Positions 20,129 through 29,169 of a stretch of 64,000 bases of DNA are shown in pieces. The translations under genes and the position numbers were made by a program. Numbering within the stretch: position 1 is the first letter of the stretch; each line of letters starts with the position of its first letter. Source of the stretch: Sphingomonadales bacterium (GTDB lineage Bacteria; Pseudomonadota; Alphaproteobacteria; Sphingomonadales; Govanellaceae). Where the stretch lies: NCBI GenBank assembly GCA_019455285.1, contig JACFMS010000015.1:1-64000 (forward strand), given 5' to 3'. The notes under the pieces were generated by a model. The model was not told the DNA's origin and searched no databases. It saw only the letters and a program-made list of their open reading frames with translations.

Positions 20129-20447
20129 TTACATTTCCTCTTCTTGGGCACGTGATTAAAAGGCCGCCGCGAGAGGCCCAAGGATCTCATTCGCGGCGCT
20201 CGGGACGCTAACAGACAAAGGATGTTAAGCAACTGAATAAAAATATTTTTCTGACGTTTTTTCAGTTCTGTTGCGGGACCGACACAGACTATGGCGAGGA
20301 TATGGCGGGGAGGTGAAATCATGGCGAAAATATGACGCGCCAAGACCGTCAAAGACCGGAACATTCCAATCCAATAATCGCATAATGTATATTATGGAAA
20401 GTTTTTTCCGCTGCTTCATCGCTGCGAAATAATGTTATAGTCGGCCC
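20129..20447. promoter_or_regulatory. divergent regulatory region between the opacity porin and tspO
   Basis: 319 bp without a gene. It holds AACTGAA/TTCAGTT arms (20231-20237, 20261-20267) around the AT palindrome AAAAATATTTTT (20239-20250), and closer to tspO an inverted repeat CATAAT-N4-ATTATG (20381-20396). A TTATAG hexamer 8 bp before the tspO start region is a possible -10. The first element is on the porin side and may form a cruciform or bind a nucleoid protein. Confidence 0.4.
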
Positions 20448-20942
20448 ATGCTGCAAGACGAGCCGAAGCCCGCCATCGGTTTATGGGGCCTGCCCGCCGC
20501 GGTCGCCTTGACGCTCGGTGTGGGCGTGCTTTCCGCCCTGGCCGGCGGCTCCGGTCCGAGCCCCTGGTATGACGCGCTCGCCAAATCGCCGCTCAATCCG
20601 CCCGCCACCGTCTTTGCCTTGGTCTGGCCCATGCTTTATGGGCTCATGGGGCTTAGCCTATGGTTCTTGCTACGTGAGCCGGAAAGTCCGCTGCGTCGTA
20701 AAGCGCTGATCTGGTTTTTCATTCAGTTGGCGGTCAATGCCGTCTGGAGCTGGGTATTCTTCGATCGCCACTGGCTCGGCCTCGCGGTCATCCATATCGC
20801 TGTGCTCGGAGCTTGCGTCATCGCCTTCATGGCGGCGGCGCGAAAAATTTCATCGCTGGCGGCGCTGATCAACGCGCCGTATCTGGCCTGGCTGACATTC
20901 GCCTTTTATCTGGCGCTGGAAGTCTGGCGGCTCAATACGTAA
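20448..20942 (+). CDS. tspO: TspO/MBR family membrane protein
   Basis: 164 aa, five predicted transmembrane helices. The family hallmarks are clear: PSPWYDALAKSPLNPPATVFALVWPMLYGLMG in the first half, then the W-rich NAVWSWVFFDRHWLGLA and YLAWLTFAFYLALEVWRLN at the C terminus. TspO proteins bind tetrapyrroles and regulate porphyrin or stress-related processes; in photosynthetic alphaproteobacteria TspO tunes pigment gene expression. The 3' end overlaps the convergent MFS gene by 11 bp. Confidence 0.93.
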   Translation: MLQDEPKPAIGLWGLPAAVALTLGVGVLSALAGGSGPSPWYDALAKSPLNPPATVFALVWPMLYGLMGLSLWFLLREPESPLRRKALIWFFIQLAVNAVWSWVFFDRHWLGLAVIHIAVLGACVIAFMAAARKISSLAALINAPYLAWLTFAFYLALEVWRLNT

Positions 20943-22143
20943 CCGACAGCCGTTGCCGCGATAAAAGGATTAGGGTTACGGCCAGCACCAGGGCGGCGAT
21001 GGCGCTGGCGGAAATACCGATGACCGCCCAGCCCAAAGTCTCGATCAAGCCGCCGGCGGCAAAGGACGCCAGAGCGCTTAGCGTCCAAGCGGCAAACTCG
21101 TTGACGGCCTGAACCTTGGCCCGCTCGCTGGGGCGATGACCTTGCGCCAGAAGCGCCGTCGCCCCGGTCAGCATCAGATTCCACCCCAGCCCGGCGCCGG
21201 CAAGCGAGAGCTTGAAATTAACGATTTGCAGTCCAGCCGCCGCCGACAGACCGCTGGCGATGAACACCAGCGAGCCTGTCACCAGCACCGGATAAATGCC
21301 GAACCGTTCAACCAGCCGGCCGCTGAAAAAGGATGGCAGGAACATCGCCACCACATGCCAGCGAATGGTGTTGGCGGCGATCCCGGCGGCAAAGCCGCAA
21401 CCGACGATGGCCAAGGGCGCGGCGGTCATCAGGAGCAGCATCAAGGCATAGGAAGCGGCGGTATTGAGGACGGCGCAGGCGACCTTGGGTTGACGCAGGA
21501 TATCCGCCAGGGGCCGCGGTTGTTCCTCAGCCGCAGCCGCCCGGCTGGTGTCTTGAAAGGCGATCATCCCGAGGATCGCCGTCGCCGCCGCTCCCGCCAC
21601 GGTCATAGCCAGATAAATCCCGGCGAAGGTCACCGGCGCCGTAAGGTTGCCGGCATAAGCCATGAGGTTCGGGGTGATCAGCGCCGCGATGAGACCGCCG
21701 CCGATGACATAGGCCACCGCTCTGCCCTGATAGCTTTCCGGCGCCAGCTCAAGGGCGGCGTAGCGGTAATAAAGCGTCGCCGACTGATAAACGCCCTGCA
21801 GCATGCAAGCGACGCAAAACATCGCGAAGGAACGCTCATACATGGCGTAGGCCGCCAGCGCGCCCGCCGCCATGGCAAAGGCCGCACCCAGTAAAAAGCC
21901 GAAGCGGCGGCCACGGCGCTTCATCAGGAATGACATCGGGATGGAGCCGGACACGGTGCCGATGACCATCAGCGACAGCGGCACGGTGGCGAGATAGGGG
22001 CTCGACGCCAGCATGGCCCCGGCAAGGCCGGAAAACATGGCATGCCCGCTGGAGGAGATCACATAGACGCATTGCGCGGCGGCCAGCAGAAAGACGTTGG
22101 CGCGGTAGGAGCGCCGCAGTCTGGCAACCATGCCTCCGCTCAT
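20932..22143 (-). CDS. MFS transporter
   Basis: 403-aa major facilitator with about 12 hydrophobic helices. The loop between helices 2 and 3 has the MFS-A-like MSFLMKRRGRRFGFLLGA motif. It starts 4 bp after the metallohydrolase gene, making it the last gene of the long minus-strand run from 30.2 kb. Substrate unknown. The convergent overlap with tspO means both transcripts must end inside one another's coding region. Confidence 0.85.
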   Translation of the reverse strand: MSGGMVARLRRSYRANVFLLAAAQCVYVISSSGHAMFSGLAGAMLASSPYLATVPLSLMVIGTVSGSIPMSFLMKRRGRRFGFLLGAAFAMAAGALAAYAMYERSFAMFCVACMLQGVYQSATLYYRYAALELAPESYQGRAVAYVIGGGLIAALITPNLMAYAGNLTAPVTFAGIYLAMTVAGAAATAILGMIAFQDTSRAAAAEEQPRPLADILRQPKVACAVLNTAASYALMLLLMTAAPLAIVGCGFAAGIAANTIRWHVVAMFLPSFFSGRLVERFGIYPVLVTGSLVFIASGLSAAAGLQIVNFKLSLAGAGLGWNLMLTGATALLAQGHRPSERAKVQAVNEFAAWTLSALASFAAGGLIETLGWAVIGISASAIAALVLAVTLILLSRQRLSVTY

Positions 22144-22147
22144 GTTT

Positions 22148-22900
22148 TTACGCCTCGAACGCCATGCCGTCGTAGGCCGGCTCGACGCCCGCCGGCAGAC
22201 GCGATTTCAATTCCTCGTAGTCCATGTCCCAGGTCATGTGGGTCAGTACGGCGCGCCGCGGCTTGACCCGGGCGATCCACTCCAAGGTCAAGGCCAGGTG
22301 CGGATGGGTCGGGTGCGGGTCATAGCGCAGGGCATCGACGATCCAGGTATCGACCCCTTCAAGGGTCTTGGCCGCTTCTTCAGTCAGCACATTAAGATCG
22401 GTCGAGTAAGCGACTTTGCCAAAACGAAATCCCAAGGAGCTGACTGGTCCATGAGGTTGTAGAAAGGGGACCACGTCAATGGTCCCTACCCGAAAAGGTC
22501 CGGCAATTTCATGAGCTATGGCGAACGGCGGATAGCCCATGGTCTCCTCGAACACATAGCCGAAACGCTGGCGCAATACAGTCAGGGTTTCACCATTGCC
22601 ATAAACATCAATGCTGCGGCCCATGGTGTGGCTCAAGCCCCGCAAATCGTCGATGCCATGGGTATGGTCGGCGTGATCGTGGGTATAAAGCACGGCGTCA
22701 AGCCGGCGAATATCGGCGTCCAGGCATTGCTCGCGCAGATCGGGCGAGGTATCGACCAGAATTCTGGTCGCCCCCTCCTCCACCAGGATCGATACCCGGC
22801 GGCGGCGGTTCTTGGGGTTCTTCGGATCACAGCGGCCCCACACGTTGCCAATGCGGGGAACGCCGCCCGAGGTGCCGCAGCCAAGGATGGTGACGCGCAT
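22148..22900 (-). CDS. MBL-fold metallohydrolase (PhnP-like)
   Basis: 250-aa metallo-beta-lactamase-fold enzyme of the PhnP/phosphoribosyl cyclic phosphodiesterase type. Metal ligands: THDHADH motif (about 74-80), the LQPHGPVSS histidine, the STDLN aspartate and THMTWDMDY at the end. Cysteines in GCGTSGGVPRIGN and GRCDPKNPKNRRRR match the family N terminus. In Alphaproteobacteria this gene regularly follows tatD in the metG cluster; it is not part of a C-P lyase operon here, so its physiological substrate is unknown. Confidence 0.87.
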   Translation of the reverse strand: MRVTILGCGTSGGVPRIGNVWGRCDPKNPKNRRRRVSILVEEGATRILVDTSPDLREQCLDADIRRLDAVLYTHDHADHTHGIDDLRGLSHTMGRSIDVYGNGETLTVLRQRFGYVFEETMGYPPFAIAHEIAGPFRVGTIDVVPFLQPHGPVSSLGFRFGKVAYSTDLNVLTEEAAKTLEGVDTWIVDALRYDPHPTHPHLALTLEWIARVKPRRAVLTHMTWDMDYEELKSRLPAGVEPAYDGMAFEA

Positions 22901-22916
22901 CCTCCCTACTCCCTCC

Positions 22917-23693
22917 CTACTCCGCTCTAGCTTTTGAAAACAGACAAAAAAAGTTCGTCGTGGTCAGCTCGGCCACACGCTCCACCGGCATGCTCCGCAG
23001 CTTGGCCAGTGCGGCGGCAACATGGGTGACATAGGCCGGCTCGTTGGTCTGCCCGCGATGGGGGGCCGGCGCCAGGAACGGCGCATCGGTTTCAATCAGC
23101 AGCCGGTCCTCGGGGACAAAGGCGGCGACGCCGCGCAAGTCGTCGGCGTTCTTGAAGGTGATGATGCCGGAAAACGAGATATAGAACCCAAGGTCAAGGG
23201 CAGTGCGGGCGAACGCCGCACTGGCCGTGAAGCAATGGATGACGCCAGAGAACGCCCCCTGCCCCAACTCTTCTTTCAAGATTGCCGCGCAATCCTCATC
23301 GGCGTCGCGGGTGTGCACCACGATGGGTAAGCCGGTTTGCCGGGCGGCGGCGATATGGCGGCGAAAGCTCGCCTGCTGCTCGGCGCGGGGGCTGTGATCG
23401 TAATAGTAATCAAGCCCGCTTTCGCCGATGCCGACCACCCGGGGATCGGCGGTCCGTTCGACGATGGCGTCGATGGCGGCATAATCGTTGGCGGCCTCGT
23501 GCGGATGGACGCCAACCGTGCAAAAAACTCCCTTATATAAATGGGCTAGCCGCCTAAGTTCATCGAACTCACGAAGACGGGTATTGATCGTCAATAGCGT
23601 GGTGACACCGGCGGCGCGGGCGCGCGCCACCACCTCGGCATCCTGTCCTTCCAGGCCCTTGTAGTTCAAGTGGCAATGGCTATCGACGTACAT
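22917..23693 (-). CDS. tatD: TatD family hydrolase (metal-dependent DNase)
   Basis: 258-aa TIM-barrel amidohydrolase-type nuclease. Metal ligands are in place: DSHCHLNY at the N terminus, GESGLDYYY, VVHTRDAD, IHCF and ETDAPFLAP. TatD proteins are 3'-5' exonucleases implicated in DNA repair and D-aminoacyl-tRNA-like quality control. ATG 23693 overlaps the metG stop (TGATG); a GTG one codon earlier is possible. Confidence 0.92.
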   Translation of the reverse strand: MYVDSHCHLNYKGLEGQDAEVVARARAAGVTTLLTINTRLREFDELRRLAHLYKGVFCTVGVHPHEAANDYAAIDAIVERTADPRVVGIGESGLDYYYDHSPRAEQQASFRRHIAAARQTGLPIVVHTRDADEDCAAILKEELGQGAFSGVIHCFTASAAFARTALDLGFYISFSGIITFKNADDLRGVAAFVPEDRLLIETDAPFLAPAPHRGQTNEPAYVTHVAAALAKLRSMPVERVAELTTTNFFCLFSKARAE

Positions 23694-25249
23694 CACGCCG
23701 TCTCGGGCACGGCAAGGCGCGGGAAGATGCCCTGGGGCGGCGGCAAGGTCGTGCCCGATACCAAACGGCCCGCCTCGCCCATCGTCTGGAACGAGCGGGC
23801 GTCAGGCGGCACGCCCAACTGGTCGAGGAGCCTGGCCATGGCGTCGGGCATCACCGGCTGCGCCAGGATCGCCACGTTGCGCAGCACTTCGGCGGTGACA
23901 TAAAGCACAGTGGCCATGCGCGCCGGGTCGGTTTTTTTGAGCGCCCAAGGTTCGGAGGCGGCGAAATAGCCGTTGGTGGCGCTCACCACCCGCCAAATGG
24001 CCTCCAGCGTCAAATGAATGTCTTGGCGATCCATATGGCCGCGCGCTGCTTCCAGAAGCCGCGTCCCGGCGGCAGCCAGCACGGTCTGATCGCCATCTGT
24101 CAAGGCACCAACCACCGGAACCTTGCCCTCGCAGTTCTTGGCGATCATCGACAATGAACGTTGAGCCAAATTCCCAAGATCATTGGCCAAGTCACTGTTG
24201 ACGCGATGAATTATCGCTTTCCTGGAAAAGTCGCCGTCCTGCCCGAACGGCACCTCGCGCATCAGGAAATAGCGCACCTGGTCAAGGCCGTAGTCGGCAA
24301 CGATTTCCAGAGGGTCAATGACATTGCCCAGGGACTTGGAAATCTTCTGTCCCTCGTTGGTCCACCAGCCATGGGCGAAGACCCGTTTCGGCGGCACAAT
24401 ATCGGCGGCCATCAGGAAGGCCGGCCAGTAGACGGCGTGAAAGCGCAGGATGTCTTTTCCCATCATATGCACGTCGGCGGGCCAGAAGGTCTGGAATTTT
24501 TCAGAATTTACATCAGGATAGCCGGCAGCCGTGATGTAATTTGTTAAGGCGTCGATCCACACGTACATGATGTGCTTGGGATCACCGGGCACGGGGATGC
24601 CCCAGGTGAAGCTGGTGCGCGACACCGAGAGATCCTTCAATCCGCTTTTGACGAAGCTTGCCACCTCGTTCTTGCGCGAGCGCGGCAGGACGGTTTCCGG
24701 CAGCGCGTTGTAGTACTCAAGAAGCTTGTCGCCCCAGGCGGACAGGCGGAAGAAATAGCTCGCCTCCTCCACCCATTCCACCGGCGCGCCGGTGGGCGCG
24801 ATCCAGTCGCCGTTGGGGGCCTTGGTCAGTTCGCTTTCGGCGTAGAACGCCTCGTCGCGCACCGAGTACCAGCCGGCGTAGGTGTCAAGATAGATGTTGC
24901 CGCTGGCCACCAGCTTTTCCCACAGCGCCTGACAGGAGCGGAGGTGGCGCGGCTCGGTGGTGCGGATGAAATCGTCGTTGGAAAAATTCATCACCCGCGC
25001 CAATTCGCGAAAGCGGGCCGAGACCTGATCGCAGAATGTCTGCGGATCGAGCCCCGCCGCCTTGGCCGACTTTTCCACCTTCTGGCCGTGCTCGTCGGTG
25101 CCGGTGAGGAACATCACGTCATAACCGTCGAGCCGCTTGAAGCGCGCCAGCACGTCGCAGGCCAGCGTGGTGTAGGCATGCCCGATATGAGGCACGTCGT
25201 TGACGTAATAAATCGGCGTCGTGATATAGAAGGCGGGCTTGCCCGTCAT
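23693..25249 (-). CDS. metG: Methionyl-tRNA synthetase
   Basis: 518-aa class I aminoacyl-tRNA synthetase. HIGH motif in VPHIGHAYTT, KMSKS equivalent KISKSLGN, and the methionine pocket TGTDEHGQKVEKSA. The connective-peptide region (AGWYSVRDEAFYAESEL) lacks the CxxC zinc knuckles, and the C-terminal dimerisation domain is absent, both typical of the short alphaproteobacterial MetRS. ATG 25249 is chosen because MTGKPAFYITTPIYYVND matches the universal MetRS start; the upstream extension to 25330 overlaps holB. Confidence 0.96.
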   Translation of the reverse strand: MTGKPAFYITTPIYYVNDVPHIGHAYTTLACDVLARFKRLDGYDVMFLTGTDEHGQKVEKSAKAAGLDPQTFCDQVSARFRELARVMNFSNDDFIRTTEPRHLRSCQALWEKLVASGNIYLDTYAGWYSVRDEAFYAESELTKAPNGDWIAPTGAPVEWVEEASYFFRLSAWGDKLLEYYNALPETVLPRSRKNEVASFVKSGLKDLSVSRTSFTWGIPVPGDPKHIMYVWIDALTNYITAAGYPDVNSEKFQTFWPADVHMMGKDILRFHAVYWPAFLMAADIVPPKRVFAHGWWTNEGQKISKSLGNVIDPLEIVADYGLDQVRYFLMREVPFGQDGDFSRKAIIHRVNSDLANDLGNLAQRSLSMIAKNCEGKVPVVGALTDGDQTVLAAAGTRLLEAARGHMDRQDIHLTLEAIWRVVSATNGYFAASEPWALKKTDPARMATVLYVTAEVLRNVAILAQPVMPDAMARLLDQLGVPPDARSFQTMGEAGRLVSGTTLPPPQGIFPRLAVPETA

Positions 25250-25283
25250 GATTTGACCGTTCCTCCGACTGTGCTCTTTAGTT

Positions 25284-26384
25284 TTATGGTCTGACCGTCC
25301 GCGCCAGATCATAAAGAAGCGCCACCGCAACCTGCCGGCGGTCGAGCTTGATGGCGTCCGCCCGTTCGATCAGGGCGGTGCTCTTTTCCCATAGCTCAGC
25401 CCACGGATCAAGGCCGCACTCGGCGGCCAGCCGGCGCAGGGTTTCCTCCTCGCCCGGCACGATGAGCCCCGGCAAGCCGCCGCCGGCGACGCAGGCGACG
25501 CGGCCCAGGATGCCGCCGAGGAGAAAGCCAAACAGGCGGAACTTGTCCTCCGCGCCGCGGCCGCCCAGTTCGTCCGCCAAGCCAAGCGCCGTCTTGGCGT
25601 CAAGGGTTGGCAAGCCGGTCAGGACGCTGATCAGGCGGTGATAAAGGTCAAGCCCGCCATCGCGCGCCAGCCGCAGCGCCGTACCAGGACTGCCGTCAGC
25701 CAAGGCGGCGATCACCTGGCGGCCGTGGTCATCGATGTCACTGCCGTGGGCGGCAAGGAAAAGATCGATCTCGCCGGTCGATAAGGGCCGCAGCGGCAAG
25801 CGCCGGCAGCGCGAGCGGATGGTGGCCAACACCCGGCCGGGAGCGTGCGAAACCAAGAGCAGGATGGCGCGCGCCGGCGGCTCTTCCAACACTTTCAGAA
25901 GCGCATTGGCGGCGTTGCGGTTCAGTTCATCCACGCTATCCACGATGGCGATCCGCCAGCCGCCGGCGCCGGAGGTTTTGGCGAAGAATTCCACCAGCGC
26001 GCGCACCTCCTCAATGACGATCTCGCCGCGCAGCCTTCCCTCGTCAGTCAAGCCTCGCTTCACTGTCATCAAATCCGGATGGGCCTCCGCCGCCACCTGG
26101 CGAAACACCGGATGGTCGGGTGGCAGATAGAGGCTATGCGGCGGCGCAGACGGCAGATCGCCGAACAAGCCAGCGCCTCGCGCCGCCGGCGGATAAGCGA
26201 GAAGATGGCGGGCGAAGCGGTAGGCCAGCGTCGCCTTGCCGATGCCCTTCGGGCCGGTGATCAGCCAGGCGTGATGCAAACGGTCGGCGGCAACCGCTTC
26301 CAACAGCGTTTCCTCGGCCGCCTCATGGCCCATCAATTCGGCGGTGGCGCGCGGCTCGCCGAGCGCATCGTCCTGGTCGGTCAT
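25284..26384 (-). CDS. holB: DNA polymerase III subunit delta' (HolB)
   Basis: 366-aa clamp-loader subunit. The AAA+ P-loop GPKGIGKATL (about 40-50) and the segment NAANALLKVLEEPP, characteristic of delta'/gamma-tau proteins, are present, followed by LLVSHAPGRVLATIRSRCRRLPLRPL (split over sensor 1 and the SRC motif). ATG 26384 overlaps the tmk stop by 4 bp, giving tmk-holB coupling as in most bacteria. Confidence 0.92.
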   Translation of the reverse strand: MTDQDDALGEPRATAELMGHEAAEETLLEAVAADRLHHAWLITGPKGIGKATLAYRFARHLLAYPPAARGAGLFGDLPSAPPHSLYLPPDHPVFRQVAAEAHPDLMTVKRGLTDEGRLRGEIVIEEVRALVEFFAKTSGAGGWRIAIVDSVDELNRNAANALLKVLEEPPARAILLLVSHAPGRVLATIRSRCRRLPLRPLSTGEIDLFLAAHGSDIDDHGRQVIAALADGSPGTALRLARDGGLDLYHRLISVLTGLPTLDAKTALGLADELGGRGAEDKFRLFGFLLGGILGRVACVAGGGLPGLIVPGEEETLRRLAAECGLDPWAELWEKSTALIERADAIKLDRRQVAVALLYDLARTVRP

Positions 26385-27025
26385 GGGATCAGCGCATCCC
26401 GCACCGTCGTCCACACGCGGGACGCCACTTCCTCGATGCTGCCCGATGCGTCAATGACGCGGCAACGGCTGGGTTCGTTGCGGGCGATGTCCAGAAATGC
26501 CGCGCGCAGCCGCTCATGAAATGAATGCCCCATGCGCTCATAGCGGTCCTCGGCCGCCGTCCCCCGTTCCTGGGTACGCTTCAAAGCCACCGTCACCGGC
26601 AAATCGAGGATCAGCGTCAGATCGGGCGCAAAGGTTCCCAAGGCCAGGCGCTGCAAGTCGTCGACGGTCTCGACGCTCAAGCCTTGCGCCGCCCCCTGAT
26701 AGGCGCGGGTGCTGTCGGCGAAACGGTCGGAGATGACCCACACGCCGCGGCTGAGCGCCGGCTCGATAACCTTATGCACATGTTCGACCCGGGCGGCGGT
26801 GTGCAACAGCGCTTCTGTCATCGGCTGCCAGCGGCCGGTGTCGCCATTGACCAACAACTGGCGGATGGCTTCGCCACCGGGCGTGCCGCCGGGCTCGCGG
26901 GTGATCAGCACATCGAGCCGTCGTTCCTTCAAGCGCTCGGCGAGGTGGCGGATTTGCGTCGACTTGCCCGCGCCCTCGCCGCCCTCGAGCGTGATGAAGC
27001 AGCCGCGCTCGACGTTCTTGATCAT
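26381..27025 (-). CDS. tmk: Thymidylate kinase
   Basis: 214-aa dTMP kinase. P-loop GGEGAGKST near residue 15, the DR motif in ISDRFADSTRAYQG and a LID region with ERGTAAEDRYERM. It phosphorylates dTMP to dTDP in the cytoplasm. The gene starts 3 bp after the D,D-carboxypeptidase stop and overlaps holB. Confidence 0.95.
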   Translation of the reverse strand: MIKNVERGCFITLEGGEGAGKSTQIRHLAERLKERRLDVLITREPGGTPGGEAIRQLLVNGDTGRWQPMTEALLHTAARVEHVHKVIEPALSRGVWVISDRFADSTRAYQGAAQGLSVETVDDLQRLALGTFAPDLTLILDLPVTVALKRTQERGTAAEDRYERMGHSFHERLRAAFLDIARNEPSRCRVIDASGSIEEVASRVWTTVRDALIP

Positions 27026-27028
27026 GCC

Positions 27029-28201
27029 CTAACTACCGTTTTCCGCGCCCCAAATAAGATACTTGATGGCGGCGCCGATCTTGGAAAAGCCGCTCAACGC
27101 ATCAATGGAGGCGCCGGCCACCACCGGCACCTCGACGGCTTCCATGCCGGGCGCTTCGATGCGGGCGATGGCCACCGGCTGATTGACGGTCACCGGCGCG
27201 GCCAAAGGACTGTCATAGCTCAGCGTCACTTTCATATCGCGCCGCGCCGAGCGTTCCAGCGTCACCCGCACATCGAGAGGCGAGATCAGCGGCGCGCTGC
27301 CCTTCGCGCCCAGCCATACCGGCGCGTTGTCGATCACCTGATCCTTCTTGAACACGGTATAGGTCTTGAAGTTGCGGAAGCCGTGGGCGAGGATGCGCTC
27401 CGCCTCGCGCGCCCGCTCGCGAATGCTTTCCGTGCCGGCGATCACCGCCACCAGCCGCCGGCCATCGCGCACTGCCGAAACGGCGACGCCGTAGCCGGCT
27501 TCCTCGGTATGGCCGGTCTTCAGGCCGTCCGCGCCCTCCATGGTGTAAAGAAGCGGGTTGCGGTTGTTCTGGCGGATGCCGGCGTAGGTATAGGTCTTTT
27601 CCGCAAAGTAGCCGTAATACTCCGGAAAATCCTTGATGATGCGTTCCGACAGGCGGGCAATGTCGCGCACCGTCATGTAATCGTTGGGATCGGGCCAGCC
27701 ATGGGCGTTCATGAAATGGCTGCCGGTGAGCCCCAGAGCCTTGGCCTTCTGATTGAGCCATTCGGCAAAATTTTCTTCCGACCCGGCGAGCCCTTCGGCA
27801 ATGACGTCGCAGGCGTCATTGCCCGACTGCACGATGATGCCCTGCAGCAGATCCTGGATGGTGACGCGCTCGCCTTCGCGCACGAACATCAGCGAGCCTT
27901 CGGACTTATGCCATTTGCGCCATACGTCGACGCTCACCGGCAACGTATCCGAAAGCTTCAAGGAGCCATTTTTTAATTGCTCGAAGACCAGGTAGATGGT
28001 CATCAGCTTGCTCATGGAAGCTGGCGGGATGCGGTCATCGGCGCCCTTTTCATAAAGCACCTTGCCGGTCTCGAACTCGACCAGGATGGCGTTGCGCGCC
28101 GTGGTCTCGAACGGGGTGGCCGCGACGGCAGCGCCGTAACAGCAAACGAGAAAGGCCATAACGATCGCCGACGTCAGGCCTCGGGCGATGCGGGTTACCA
28201 T
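27029..28201 (-). CDS. D-alanyl-D-alanine carboxypeptidase (PBP5/6 family)
   Basis: 390-aa periplasmic penicillin-binding protein that trims pentapeptide side chains. Signal peptide about 1-28 (IVMAFLVCCYGAAVAA), then the three active-site motifs: S62-M-S-K65, S126-G-N128 and K228-T-G230. The C-terminal beta-domain and a final amphipathic stretch (FSKIGAAIKYLIWG) that would hold it to the inner membrane are visible. ATG 28201 preceded by GGACCGGA is preferred over the ATG at 28222. It sits between rlpA and tmk, a common alphaproteobacterial order. Confidence 0.92.
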   Translation of the reverse strand: MVTRIARGLTSAIVMAFLVCCYGAAVAATPFETTARNAILVEFETGKVLYEKGADDRIPPASMSKLMTIYLVFEQLKNGSLKLSDTLPVSVDVWRKWHKSEGSLMFVREGERVTIQDLLQGIIVQSGNDACDVIAEGLAGSEENFAEWLNQKAKALGLTGSHFMNAHGWPDPNDYMTVRDIARLSERIIKDFPEYYGYFAEKTYTYAGIRQNNRNPLLYTMEGADGLKTGHTEEAGYGVAVSAVRDGRRLVAVIAGTESIRERAREAERILAHGFRNFKTYTVFKKDQVIDNAPVWLGAKGSAPLISPLDVRVTLERSARRDMKVTLSYDSPLAAPVTVNQPVAIARIEAPGMEAVEVPVVAGASIDALSGFSKIGAAIKYLIWGAENGS

Positions 28202-28304
28202 GGTGTCATCCGGTCCTATCATGGAATGTGGGCTTAAGACTTTAAAGAATCGCCAAGTCCTATATGGATAGCAGACGCCTGCGCGCAGGCAACAGCCAGG
28301 TCGG

Positions 28305-29162
28305 CTAATCGATGACGATCCGCGCCTTGCCGTGACCGCGGGCGACGACATGGCCGAGAAGATCGTTGGCCTCGCTCATGGACGCCAGCGGTCCCAGCCG
28401 CACCCGATAAAGCGGGCCATTGGACAGCCGCACCAAGGACAGCTCCACCGTCGCCAGATCCTTCAGCCGGGCCGCCAGCCGTTGGGCGTTGTCATAGGTG
28501 GAGAACGCGCCGGCCTGGATGAACACTTTCTCCTTGGCCGGCGTCGCCACCGCAGGTTGGCCTTGCGCAGGGCCTACGGCCGGCGCGGCGGGCTCATCAA
28601 GCGACGCGACATCAACCTTTTCCGGCGGCACGGCGGGCACTGCCGGACCGACATTCTCCTGCTGCGCGGTGGCGACATAGGTCAAGGGTGAGCCGTCCGG
28701 CGCCACCACCTGCACCCGCACCTTGGCGGTGCCCTTGCCATCAAAGCCCAAGAGCTGGGCGGCGCGGCGCGAGACATCAATGATGCGGTCCTTGACGAAA
28801 GGCCCGCGATCATTGATCCGCAGGATGAGCGACCGGCCGTTCTCCAGATTGGTCACTCGCACATAGGTTGGCAACGGCAGCGTGGTGTGGGCGGCGGTCA
28901 GATCATTCATGTCATAACGCTCGCCATTGGCGGTATGACGGCCATGAAAATCGCGCCCGTACCACGAGGCGATGCCGACCTGGTCGTAGGCGGGATCTTC
29001 CTTGGGGTAATACCAGCGGCCGGCGACCTGATAGGGCTTGCCCACCTTATACGCGCCGGCGCCTTGATCGGACGTGGCGCGATAATCTGGACTGGAGCCG
29101 CAGGCGGCGAGCAACAGCGTGGCTGAAGTTACAACAAGAGCAGTACGCACGACCGATGGCAT
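28305..29162 (-). CDS. rlpA: RlpA-like lytic transglycosylase / SPOR lipoprotein
   Basis: 285 aa. A type II signal peptide with lipobox LAAC makes it a lipoprotein. A double-psi beta-barrel follows, including GIASWYGRDFHGRHTANGERYDM and the catalytic-type ILRINDRGPFVKDRIIDVS, then a proline/alanine linker (about 175-210) and a C-terminal SPOR domain (VFIQAGAFSTYDNAQRLAARL) that binds denuded septal glycan. Function in daughter-cell separation is family knowledge. It begins 7 bp after the MltB-like gene, so two glycan-cleaving enzymes are neighbours. Confidence 0.92.
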   Translation of the reverse strand: MPSVVRTALVVTSATLLLAACGSSPDYRATSDQGAGAYKVGKPYQVAGRWYYPKEDPAYDQVGIASWYGRDFHGRHTANGERYDMNDLTAAHTTLPLPTYVRVTNLENGRSLILRINDRGPFVKDRIIDVSRRAAQLLGFDGKGTAKVRVQVVAPDGSPLTYVATAQQENVGPAVPAVPPEKVDVASLDEPAAPAVGPAQGQPAVATPAKEKVFIQAGAFSTYDNAQRLAARLKDLATVELSLVRLSNGPLYRVRLGPLASMSEANDLLGHVVARGHGKARIVID

Positions 29163-29169
29163 TTCTTCC

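Noticed and set aside
26525-27976. 483-codon + strand open frame opposite tmk and the carboxypeptidase gene
   Set aside because: It spans two well-defined minus-strand genes and shows no domain.
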